From the IMG/VR virus record IMGVR_UViG_3300030518_000005, positions 110,975-174,974 of that record: a DNA stretch of 64,000 nucleotides. One strand, written 5' to 3'. Position numbers and translations under genes: made by a program. The stretch is from a virus. Each line of letters starts with the position of its first letter. Positions within the stretch are counted from its first letter, which is position 1. The notes beneath the pieces are model-generated. The model worked only from the letters and a program-made list of their open reading frames with translations. It was not told where the DNA came from and ran no database searches. Shown in pieces: positions 15,209 to 25,400 of this stretch.

Positions 15209-18200
15209 TTATGACCAGCGTCTTACTGCATATTTGAATGTTCCCACTGTTCCAGCGGCTGAGCTGTAACGAATTTGAACATTGGACCCGCTAATTGTGT
15301 GGGTCACTGTTGGAGAAGCAAGGATCAATCCAGTGGATCTGACTTCAGAGTACGTATCTACGACGTTCACGTTAGCTGAACCGTCCTGAGTGATCAAGAG
15401 AGTTCCAATGCGATAGTTGCCAGTTGGGCAGACAGCTGAGTATTCGACTACGGCAAAAGTATAACTAGTGCTGTAAGTGAATAACAAAGCATCAGTCTGG
15501 TTAGCAGCAAGTGCAGTATCCGTAAGGATAGTGTGTTGAACTACATCTGCGCCAGATCCCAAATTAAGGGTTCCATTGGTCGTATCAATTGTGAAGTTCG
15601 AGTTTCCTGTAACGTTTGTAGGCGAGTTCCAAACTGCAATCTGTTGTGCAGAACCGCTACCAGTGATGTTCGAGCTAGTCGATCCACTGTAACTAGGAAT
15701 TCCGCCAGGTCCGCCAGAAGCATCAGCCCAACGCTTCAGAGTCCACTTTAACTGAGCCGTAGAGCCGGTATTGGTCGAAGTGTACTGAATATGGATAGTC
15801 GATCCAGAGATCGTTCCTTCGAAAAGGATACCAGCATAGCCGTTGTTTTCAACGTTAGTGTTGGCAATACCGACGTTAGTACCGTCAGTAGTGATAAGGA
15901 TCGTACCAGCTTCTTTTGTGGTTCCACGCGCGATGGAGTAATCCATCCACATGTTCTCAGAACCAAGCCAGTTAATAGCAAAGATATCAGCCGGTGCAAC
16001 CTGGTTATTCGCCAGGACTGCAGAGTTCATGCTGGAAACTTCCCAGTAATCGCCCGTTGCGTTGAAGTATCTTACTTTATTATTGAATGACCAAGCTGTT
16101 CCTGTAAATGTTCCAACTGTGTCTGCGTAGCTAGTACCTTCTTGAACGATTACAGTATCGGCCTCTGATGGCGATGCCGAACCATTGAACAAGTACTGAG
16201 ACTGCCAACTAGTGATAGTTGTGCCAGTTCCCACTGCTTTGTAGATCATGTTATTGCCAGACGCAAGGCCTGTGAACAATACTAGATCGCCAGTGTTAAC
16301 CGTTTGACCATCGACTGTTACAGTGCCTGTAGGCAATACAGTCGATGTAGGGTTCATCAAGCGAACCTTTTGAAGTCCAGAGCCTCCGCCAGATCCAGAT
16401 CCAACGCCGAGCTGAGTAATCTTAGACTGCGCAGAAGCGGCAGGCAGAGGCATACTTGCAGAGTTGAATGGAAGGATAGTTCCAGCGCCACCAGAACCGT
16501 TGTCTTTAACGACAACAAATCCAAGTTTTAGAGTTCCGCCAAGTGCAGGTTTCTGAGCGTCAGTAGGAGTTGTTCCGCTTGCTGTAGCACCGATAACGTT
16601 GAACTGAACATTCACTGTGTTATCAGAATTAGTTCCTGATGGGTTAGCAGTAACTGCATACCAAAAGTAGTTACCAGATGGAACAGACGCAGGTGTAAAG
16701 TTTACACCAAGAGCAGTTGTAAAGTCACTGCTTAACGGTTGAGTTGCATCCCCACCGTAGATACTGCCAGTAGCAAAATCAATCTCAGCACCCGTGAAGG
16801 ATACTTTCAACGAGCTCATTGATTGTGTCAATGTCTCGCCAGTGAATGCAACCCGGTCAGAACCTGTGATCCGTACGCGTGTTGTGGTTCCTGCCGTCTT
16901 TGCAATCATGCGCAATTGGCCGAAGTACTTGTCGAATTCAGCATCGATAGATGCAAGAGCATCCAACGAACCTTCTGTATCCGCCATCGTACGGGCTACG
17001 CCGCCGCGAGTCGAGTAGTTACCTTGTGAGGTTGCCTCAGTAACACCCGTACCGAACAATGCTCTGTTCTGTACTGATAGACCAGCATGAAGACCTTTTG
17101 ACTCACCGTCAATAAGGAGCATGCCGTCGTTACCAAGAATGATGCTGTTATTAACTCGACGCGCAATAATGAATGCGTTCGCGTCCACGGGAACTGAGGC
17201 GATCGGCGCTGCAGTGATTGTGAGGACATTCGCAGTGGTGCCAGAACGATTGATCTCTACATAGAGAACCATATCGTCAGCAGTCAATGCTGTGTTAGTT
17301 TGAGCAGAAAGTGTATTAGAGATGTCAGCAACGCCAGGCATTTGGACATAAGCATCGCTTGTCCAAGTGAGGCTGTTTGTCGAAAGTGTCCAAGACCAAG
17401 TTCCACCCTTGATAACTTTCAAGTTGCGATCTTGAGCTGAACCAGTCGGAGAGATCGGAGTCGAACCAGAAGCAAGTGTGCTTCCATCCCACAACCATAC
17501 GTTTGATCCCGTTAAGCGAGTAGCGATGACGAATGTGTTCTCACCGATAGCAAGCGAAGCAGTGTTGGCGATTTGGATTGCAGGGGTTGGAGTTCCACCG
17601 TTACGATCAATGATTACGTATGCAGATTGGTTCGCAAGAAGCGAGATACCAGGAGCAGCCGAAGGCAAAGTTACTGTTGCGTTTGAAGGCGAACCTGGAA
17701 GCAACAATGTAAGGGTAGCACCAGCTGGAGCAAATGTGATTTGCTGAGCTGAACCGCTTGTAGTGTTTGTAACTGATGTAAGTCCAGTAGCTAAGTACTT
17801 AACAGTCTTATCCTGGGCTTTATCAGCCATCATCGCAGTCAATTCGCTAAGGCGAGTTGTTACGTTGTCAGTAGATGCACTGTTGAAGTTCTCTGTGCCT
17901 GCTAGCGTATTGTAGCCAGATGGAACAGCATAGTCAGGATAGACTTGAGTATCTGAAGTCATTCCCAAGAACAATTTAATGTTCTGAGAAAGAACGTCGC
18001 CGATAGAACCAGACTCACCTTGAACTAGCGAGAATGCACCAAGTTCAGAGCGAACGATTACTTGTGCAAGCGTTGCAGAACCAGCAGTCTCAGTAGCAAG
18101 AGGACCTGCAACTGGGATCTGGAAGTGTGTAGAGTCGATAACAGCAACTTGGAACGAACCATTATAGTTGGTGGTTCCAGTAATTTGGATAGTCTCGTCT

Positions 18201-19897
18201 GTAGCAAATCCGTGATCTGCAGACTCGAGTTGTAGTCCATATTGTGTAGAGCGAGCAACAGTGGTTACCGTTGCATAATTTGCAGTTCCTGTTTCAGGAC
18301 CAGCAGCTGTAACAGCAGTAGTGATATAGAAAGTAGTTGTAGAAGCAACTTCTACAGCGTATGTTCCATTGTAGTCAGTTGTTCCAGCAATCGTTACGCG
18401 CTGACCGTCTAAGAGACCGTGAGCTGTCGTGCTAGTAACAAGTGCTTGAGAACCAGATCCAGTAGCAACGCTAACTGTAAGACTAGTTGTTGCAATGTTA
18501 CCAATAGACTCGATAGTGTCCGAACGAAGGATCAACCAGCTGAAGTCTCCACCAGCAGCAGCAATAGCAGCAGCATTACGCGAAGAAACAATCACATCGC
18601 CAGCAGTGTAAACACCTTTATCGTAGCGAGCGTTGTTGTTTGTTGTAACGCCAAGGTAAGCGCCAGACAAAACAACTGACTTAGCAAGTGCCGCAGTCGT
18701 TTGGTTTCCTGCACCGTTTACAGAGTCAAAGAATGCCTCAACCTGTAAGAAGTATTGAGCAGGATCGCTCGCTTGTTTAATCCAGTCACCTTGTGAAAGG
18801 TTAGCGAACAATCCAACAGATCCACCGACCGTGTTGATGTAGGCTTGACCGTTAGTGAATGCAACAGGTGCATCGGTGCTATTGATCGGTTGATTACGGA
18901 CTAGATCTAGGTACGCGACATTTTCGTTCGCCATCTGTACGTTACCAGCGCGAAGCATATAGTAACGTGGATCAGAAGTAAGTTTAATCTTGATGTCTTC
19001 AGTCCAAGTAACGAGACCTGGAGTGGTTCCACTGTGAACCCAGCTACCTTTAGATTTATAGGTAGTAGTTAATGCATCAGTGAATGTGCTTACGATACTG
19101 TAAGTTGAAGCGTCCTGGTACCAGTAAATAGTACCACCAAGCTCGCGAAGCTTGGTCATAACTGCGTCCATCCAGTCTTTCAGAGACTCGATGTTCTTGT
19201 CGCCACCCTCGAAAGGGTTAACGCCACCAGCAACCATAGTTGTAGGCGGTTCGTTACGTTGATAGCTAGAATTAGGAAGAGATTGCCAGTCGTAAGAAGC
19301 GAATGGATTCGGGCTGATTCCACCAGTTCCGAGACGGAACATCATATCGCGAGCATCTTGTATTGCAGTAATAACAACTGCACCAACTGTGATCTTAGCA
19401 ATAGGAATCGTGTTGGCCGGGAAAGCGCCAGTAGAAACGTTAACTTGGCAAGTTAGAACGCTCTCAGTATTTACATCCTGAGTGAATTCACCACCGACTC
19501 CACCGTTCTTATCTGGATCCCAGAAAGCGCGGCTGTCAGTAGAAGTATTTGTCGTAGTGAAAGTAAGGTAAACGTAGTTAACTGCGTTCTTGCGGAGTTC
19601 AGGAACGAGTGGCTGAGCGTTCGTGTTTCCAGCTGGAAGACCGTAGAAGAATGGACCTGCTGCAGAGCCCGGATAGAACACACATGAGTCTGCAATCTCA
19701 ATTGAGCATGTCTGAGTGCCGATGGCACTCGCAGGATCGATAACCTCGAATCCTTTCAGGACATAAGGTTTTTCGTTATTAACTAAGCCTTGGAGAAGAT
19801 ATTTGAAATCGCCAGCTGCATAGCTGTCGATTGACAAAACGTCTGGAAGGTCTAGTCGTTCAGCGCTAGAAATTAAAAGTCTACCTAATACAGCCAT
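15209..19897 (-). CDS. Giant tail fibre / baseplate appendage protein
   Basis: 1562 residues, rich in Thr, Ser, Gly and Asn. Near residues 490-600 there are two repeats of the type AHGLLDGQRVTIAGTTDYNG, a small beta domain common in phage tail proteins. Two copies of a module with an RIG/AGTLLIT core and a terminal RRW or KRW lie near 1390 and at the C-terminus; a third copy is in the next fibre. It follows baseplate genes, so it is probably the main long fibre or a receptor-binding appendage. The ATG is 6 nt after GGAGTATAAT. Confidence 0.82.
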   Translation of the reverse strand: MAVLGRLLISSAERLDLPDVLSIDSYAAGDFKYLLQGLVNNEKPYVLKGFEVIDPASAIGTQTCSIEIADSCVFYPGSAAGPFFYGLPAGNTNAQPLVPELRKNAVNYVYLTFTTTNTSTDSRAFWDPDKNGGVGGEFTQDVNTESVLTCQVNVSTGAFPANTIPIAKITVGAVVITAIQDARDMMFRLGTGGISPNPFASYDWQSLPNSSYQRNEPPTTMVAGGVNPFEGGDKNIESLKDWMDAVMTKLRELGGTIYWYQDASTYSIVSTFTDALTTTYKSKGSWVHSGTTPGLVTWTEDIKIKLTSDPRYYMLRAGNVQMANENVAYLDLVRNQPINSTDAPVAFTNGQAYINTVGGSVGLFANLSQGDWIKQASDPAQYFLQVEAFFDSVNGAGNQTTAALAKSVVLSGAYLGVTTNNNARYDKGVYTAGDVIVSSRNAAAIAAAGGDFSWLILRSDTIESIGNIATTSLTVSVATGSGSQALVTSTTAHGLLDGQRVTIAGTTDYNGTYAVEVASTTTFYITTAVTAAGPETGTANYATVTTVARSTQYGLQLESADHGFATDETIQITGTTNYNGSFQVAVIDSTHFQIPVAGPLATETAGSATLAQVIVRSELGAFSLVQGESGSIGDVLSQNIKLFLGMTSDTQVYPDYAVPSGYNTLAGTENFNSASTDNVTTRLSELTAMMADKAQDKTVKYLATGLTSVTNTTSGSAQQITFAPAGATLTLLLPGSPSNATVTLPSAAPGISLLANQSAYVIIDRNGGTPTPAIQIANTASLAIGENTFVIATRLTGSNVWLWDGSTLASGSTPISPTGSAQDRNLKVIKGGTWSWTLSTNSLTWTSDAYVQMPGVADISNTLSAQTNTALTADDMVLYVEINRSGTTANVLTITAAPIASVPVDANAFIIARRVNNSIILGNDGMLLIDGESKGLHAGLSVQNRALFGTGVTEATSQGNYSTRGGVARTMADTEGSLDALASIDAEFDKYFGQLRMIAKTAGTTTRVRITGSDRVAFTGETLTQSMSSLKVSFTGAEIDFATGSIYGGDATQPLSSDFTTALGVNFTPASVPSGNYFWYAVTANPSGTNSDNTVNVQFNVIGATASGTTPTDAQKPALGGTLKLGFVVVKDNGSGGAGTILPFNSASMPLPAASAQSKITQLGVGSGSGGGSGLQKVRLMNPTSTVLPTGTVTVDGQTVNTGDLVLFTGLASGNNMIYKAVGTGTTITSWQSQYLFNGSASPSEADTVIVQEGTSYADTVGTFTGTAWSFNNKVRYFNATGDYWEVSSMNSAVLANNQVAPADIFAINWLGSENMWMDYSIARGTTKEAGTILITTDGTNVGIANTNVENNGYAGILFEGTISGSTIHIQYTSTNTGSTAQLKWTLKRWADASGGPGGIPSYSGSTSSNITGSGSAQQIAVWNSPTNVTGNSNFTIDTTNGTLNLGSGADVVQHTILTDTALAANQTDALLFTYSTSYTFAVVEYSAVCPTGNYRIGTLLITQDGSANVNVVDTYSEVRSTGLILASPTVTHTISGSNVQIRYSSAAGTVGTFKYAVRRWS

Positions 19898-19903
19898 AAC
19901 TTA

Positions 19904-19909
19904 ATTATA
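19904..19909 (-). promoter_or_regulatory. TATAAT box 6 nt before the giant fibre ATG
   Basis: GGAGTATAAT, six bases, ATG. The GGAG is upstream of the box at -16 relative to ATG, too far for a typical ribosome-binding site. Confidence 0.5.
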
Positions 19910-19921
19910 CTCCAATCGGAC

Positions 19922-22450
19922 TCAATCACTGAACGGTGCGCCAGCACCAAGCCCTTGTTCATTGTATACGTCCAAAGTTCCGTATAGCTGATCTGGGTAA
20001 CGAATCAAGAAGTTGACAAAGATACCCGCACTTTTCACTGACGTAATCAAGTTCTCAAGAGTTATTCTAGCTTGAGAAGGGTCAGTTATGTAAGCAGGAT
20101 ATTCAGCAGCCGTACCACTCATCGTATGGGGCCCATTAGTTTCAACTAAGGTTATACCAGAGCCAATGGCATGACTGAACTTAAAAGTGTAAGAAGGATC
20201 AATAGCGATGGTCGAGTCTGTAGGCTTATAGAGATATCTGACTGGACCCTCTTGAGTCTCAAGACCATAGTCAAAGATCAAGTAACCACCAGTTGACGGG
20301 ATCGTATTCGTTCCTAAGTCAAGAAGCCGAACAATTTTACCAGCTTGTATGCTATCAGCAATAGTTCCAGTATCACTAGAGAGAACGAAAGGGGCAGTAA
20401 GATCCCAGATATAAGGTCCTTCGATCCGGCTCTCTGAAGCTGGGACAGCATTGGTGCAGTAGACGTTTGATCCTGTGGGAGCAAGACCTGCACGCTCTAC
20501 ACGCGAAGTGCCAGAGTTTGAGGCTGTTCCATTGTTGCCGAGGTCTGTGAAAGTATATGTTGTGGGCGAAGGAACTGACGTGATAATGAATCCGCCGTTC
20601 AAGCTTTCGCTAAAGTTTAATGTAGCTGTTCCGTTACCAGAAGCATTCTGGTCCATAGTAACAGTAGTGCCCTGAATATCTGTAACGCTAGTTCCAGATG
20701 GGATACCGATAGCAGAAATAAGCATTCCTGGAGCAATTCCAGATACGTTTGCGATATTAGTTACCTGGTTAGATCCAGATGTCAGTGTGCCAGTAGTAAC
20801 GCTATCTAAGATCCCAGAACTGCCTGAGATGATCGCAGATTCGCCTACTTGATATCCATGCGCCTGAGAAACGGTAACCGTAACGACGCCAGACGTGCGG
20901 CTAATCGATGTGTTAGCATATTCATTCGTTGCTGCCGAAGCAGGAAGAGCAGGGCTGATTCCTTGTAGCTGGTTGCCTAAGAATGTTACAGCAACGCTGT
21001 CACTCTCTGCAGTAGCTTCTCTATCGATGTTAACAAGATTGCCAACAACCGATAGAACTAGAGCATAACTAGGAACATTGGCCATTACGACCTGTTGTCC
21101 AGTTGCGATGTTCGTAGGATCTACCACGGTAATCTGCTGTGATCCTGACAGGATCGTACCAGTCGTACTTGCTGCTTGGCGAGTCGTATATGAATACTTT
21201 TGAACATCATAGATCAGACGAGTATTGCTAGTCGTCGTAACCGTTGTGTTCTCAGAGTTAGTAATGTAGTGCGAGATGATAGCTTCAACGGGCTCAAGCC
21301 AGAAATTTCCACCATCTGGGAAATTTGTCGCGTCAGCCAAGGTCATAGTGGTATCGCTGTCACGCGAGTCCATTTGACTGAACACCCCATTGATGTGAGC
21401 AGATCCCATAAGGGAACGCTTAACAACAGGAGGAGAAGTAGGCATCTCAACCGTGATCTCGCCTTGGGTTACTTCCCAAGTCATAGCCCGGCGAGGATTT
21501 AAGTATCCTGCATACTTATTAGGACGCAGGAACTTTACTTGTGTAGCGTCAGTCTGGTTATAAACACCAACTGTCGCAAAGAGATTTACAAAGGTAATAG
21601 CATTGTTAGCTAAATCAACGTTCGTGATAGCAAACGATCCAACGTTTCCTGTCAGGTTAATTATAGCAATGTCGCCAATCTGTAACTGGTTAAGACCAGG
21701 AGATTGACCGCCGGTGTTTGTAAAAGTAACATCTTGACCGATCTTCGTGACAGTCCACTGAGTGTTAGCACCTTGACCAGCACCAGAGATAAAGCCATTG
21801 AACTGGAACGCAACGTTAGCCCGCCCGCCCTCAATCTGAAGCGATCCTTTAGATCCAATTGTATTTGTGAATAGTTGAATGTAAGTATTCTTAGTGATGC
21901 TATCATAGTCAGCAGTAGCATAGCTGTACTGGGTCTGACGGTTGATAGCGGCAACCACTTCATTTGCAGAAGCGTTAGTGATGTCTGTAAAGTCAGATGC
22001 GCTGAATTGAATGCGCTCATCGTTGATCTGATCTACCGTGTATTCAAATTCCCAACCATCTTGAAGTGCGAATGGCTCAGCAAGAGTAGTTGTGATGAAT
22101 GCAGTAGTACTCTGCTTAAAGAAGAAGATGTCAAGAAGCTGATCGATGATGAGTTTTACTTGCTTCGGACTATAAGAGAGGATCGGAATGTACTGACGAA
22201 AGCTGGGGTCATCCATGCCAACGAGGGATGGACGAGAGATCATGTTGTTAGCTGCCAAGCGATCTAAGTATGGAGCAGATGCAGTCTTAACAAAGAACTG
22301 ATCACGCACAGCAGCAACTAAGTCAGCAGTCTCTTGGTCCTTAGAACCAATAGCATCTAGCAGAGCCTTCCAGTTAGGATTGGTTCTGCTGTTAAAATGA
22401 CTTGGTAGCAAGTCATGTAATGCATCTGTCTTAGTCTTATTACCAGCCAT
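19922..22450 (-). CDS. Baseplate protein, tail-protein-I-like
   Basis: 842 residues. The N-terminal ~110 residues (LLPSHFNSRTNPNWKALLDAIGSKDQETADLV, SYSPKQVKLIIDQLLDIFF) have the helical look of P2 gpI-type baseplate proteins that connect wedge to fibre. The rest is beta-rich with a domain of the type QAHGYQVGESAIISG also found in the giant fibre. It lies 2 nt after the J-like gene, the classic J-I order. Confidence 0.7.
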   Translation of the reverse strand: MAGNKTKTDALHDLLPSHFNSRTNPNWKALLDAIGSKDQETADLVAAVRDQFFVKTASAPYLDRLAANNMISRPSLVGMDDPSFRQYIPILSYSPKQVKLIIDQLLDIFFFKQSTTAFITTTLAEPFALQDGWEFEYTVDQINDERIQFSASDFTDITNASANEVVAAINRQTQYSYATADYDSITKNTYIQLFTNTIGSKGSLQIEGGRANVAFQFNGFISGAGQGANTQWTVTKIGQDVTFTNTGGQSPGLNQLQIGDIAIINLTGNVGSFAITNVDLANNAITFVNLFATVGVYNQTDATQVKFLRPNKYAGYLNPRRAMTWEVTQGEITVEMPTSPPVVKRSLMGSAHINGVFSQMDSRDSDTTMTLADATNFPDGGNFWLEPVEAIISHYITNSENTTVTTTSNTRLIYDVQKYSYTTRQAASTTGTILSGSQQITVVDPTNIATGQQVVMANVPSYALVLSVVGNLVNIDREATAESDSVAVTFLGNQLQGISPALPASAATNEYANTSISRTSGVVTVTVSQAHGYQVGESAIISGSSGILDSVTTGTLTSGSNQVTNIANVSGIAPGMLISAIGIPSGTSVTDIQGTTVTMDQNASGNGTATLNFSESLNGGFIITSVPSPTTYTFTDLGNNGTASNSGTSRVERAGLAPTGSNVYCTNAVPASESRIEGPYIWDLTAPFVLSSDTGTIADSIQAGKIVRLLDLGTNTIPSTGGYLIFDYGLETQEGPVRYLYKPTDSTIAIDPSYTFKFSHAIGSGITLVETNGPHTMSGTAAEYPAYITDPSQARITLENLITSVKSAGIFVNFLIRYPDQLYGTLDVYNEQGLGAGAPFSD

Positions 22451-22452
22451 TA

Positions 22453-25400
22453 TTATGCAATTCCGATGTTATCAGCCGAGATATTAGCGCGCGTATTACT
22501 AGCGATAGTTATACGTTCGGTGCTAGGAGTTGGGTTAGTAAATGTTACAGCTGCAACACCTTTAATTCCCATTACCTGAGCAATGATCTCTGACAAGATA
22601 ACGTCTGTACCAACTCCAAGACCTTGAACATAGTTAATGATCACAGACTTGATGTTGTTAGTGATGTCACCAAGGTTAACACCGTTACTAGTTGTAACGT
22701 TGATAGCAATAGTGATGTCGTTAACCAGCGGAGGAAGAGTCTCAATCAAGCCACCAACTGCACGACGACCTGGGTATGTAACTGCATCTGGTTCGTAACC
22801 GTCAACAATACGTTGAACAGTTTGCAACAATCCTGTGTAGTAAAGGTATCCATCGATACCAGTAGTTACATCAGTGCTGAATCCAAGTTTACCAGAGTGT
22901 GTAACACTAGTGTTGTTAGCATTGCTGAACTTGTAGCTTCTGTTATCAGGAACCATGTACAACGAACGAAGCGTTGTGGTGGCATCGTCCATAACAGAGT
23001 GAGTGATCAAACGAGTCGTATAGAACTTGTTCAACAAGCTTTCAGTGATATAGAAGCCAGTGGGAGATACAGCGAGCTCACGAGCAGTCTCTGCAACACC
23101 GTTACCGTTAGCAACGCGAACGTAAGGCTTATAAGTGGTTCCATCAGTACCAAAGGCAGCGATTGTGAACACGCCAATGTTTCCTACGTTGAACCAGTTA
23201 GGGTCTACGAGGTTTTGAACTGATAGAGTATCTGCAGCAACGACAGCGTCACCTTCGTAGAAGATGATATCGTCAATAGCTTGGAGATAAATACCGGTAT
23301 TGTAGTTATTTAACTCATCGTACGAAACGCCAGGAGCAGAAGTAGTCGAACCTTCGTAGTTTCCACCGAGGTTGATCTGTGTAGCAGTGGCAGCCGAACC
23401 GTTGATCGAAACCACTTGCAAGTAGTACGAATCAGGGTCCTGAGCTTGTTTGACCCACTGACCAACAACTACATCCTTGAACGTTCCTGGAATACCAGTT
23501 ACGTAGTCAGTGTTGCTGATCCATGCAGCTTCGTAGCCTTTGTTGTTGAAGAGCGTCGTTGTGTTGAGCTCATCAGTTCCAGTAGCGTTAACAATAATGA
23601 TGCTGTCGTTATCAACCGCTTGAACACGGAATGTTCCGTTGTTGTTCGAAGCAAATGTAGATCCGCCGATAACCATGTAATCGTCAACTGCAACTCCGCA
23701 ATCCGTGAAGCGAGGGCTTTGGCCATCATAACGGTGGATACGGATCATGTTATTGAAGCCGAGCTTCTCAACTTTGTAACGAGTAGGAACAAGGCCTGAT
23801 TTTAATACTGATGCACCAGTCTGTGCTTCGCTGAACGCTGCGCTAGCGTAAGCGAACGAAAACGTAGTAGTTCCAGTTACAGTTACAGGACCGTAAGTTC
23901 CATCAGGGATGTTGTTGCTATCTTGTATGCTCACCATGTCGCCAGTGTTCAAACGAACAGGGGCAGTAGCGATGAATGAAGCAGTAGTTCCATTGCCGAT
24001 GATAGAGCCAGTTGGCACCCATGCGGCATGCGATAACGTCCAACGAACAGCTGGAGTTGGGCAGATCTGAATTGTGTTACCAGTTCCTACCGCAGTAGAA
24101 CCCATTGCTTTACCAAGTGGGTTAATAACGTCAATGTAGTTGGCTCCATCATTTACGAAGATGATTGGGAAACCAGCGATGTTTCCATCACCAGAAGACT
24201 GAACTTTATTGCCTTGAGCCCAAGGAAGAGTTGCACCAAATGCGAACAAAATATCGCCAGCGTTTACAGCTGCGAAAGTAAGTCCACCGCCGTGTGTCCA
24301 ACGCCATACATATCCTGCAGGGCGTCCGTAGCTGCCAGATACATCTGCGATTGTGAACACAGAAGAAGAAGCAACGTTGATCACTTTTGGATTGTAGTTA
24401 TAAGCTGCGAATCCAGAAGAAGGAAGTGTTACGTCGATAGTGTCTGTAGCTTGTAGACGATTCAGGCGGTTAACACCTGCATCATTTGTGAGCGTAACAT
24501 AGTCACCAGAACTAAAAGTGTCAGGGAATGCAGGGATCTTAACCAGCAAGTATTCGCCAGTGTTATCTGTAGTGTCTTCAGCTTCAGAGTTAATATAAGC
24601 AACTGAAGCGTTAGCATTACCACCGATAACCTCAATCGCTCCTGCAGAACCGAGCTGCATAGAGTCAATCTGAATACGTTTACGATCATTAGTGATAGTG
24701 AGATCAGCGATGATAGGAAGCTGTGAAAGAGCTTTCTGTGTAAAGTGGTGATAGATATTCTTAACAGAAGTAGGAATCAACTTGAAGTATTCGCCCAAGT
24801 TAGCATCGTTGTAGTTAGGCGCTGTAGCCATATCATACGCAGACGATACACCTTCAAGAACCAGAGCAGCCTTTAACGTGAAGTTAGGGTTGCTGTTGCT
24901 GAATGATTTGCAGTATGCAACGCCATCATACATTCCAACAGAACCGCGAGTAGCAGAGTTTGTAGGGTTGTGTCCGTAAGCAAGTGCAGTTGCGTTTCCA
25001 GAGTATGTGTAATCTTCTTCAGCAGTAGCTTTGTTAATAGTGAGCGCAGTAGATCCGACCGGAGTAAGGGTCATGATCGTTCCAGCATTAACAGTGCTAG
25101 CGATAGTGGCCACGTCATTTCCAGACAGTGGGAAGATCGAGAGGCCGTTAGGGTTAGTTACCAACTCAGCAGTTGTCAATGTTCCTGCGACACTAGATAC
25201 TGTGAAACCAGAAGTTCCAGCAGTCGAAGCAGGAAGAGCTCCGTCAGAAGTCGAAGTGATTGTGACTGCATTGCCAGAAGCAGTAGCGCGGAATGAAACG
25301 TCAGGGTTAACAACCTGTACGATCGCTGCAGCAACAGTAGCTGCACTTGCTCCGTAAGGTGCACCAGTAACTTCAATCGAGCGATTAGCTCCATGGAATG

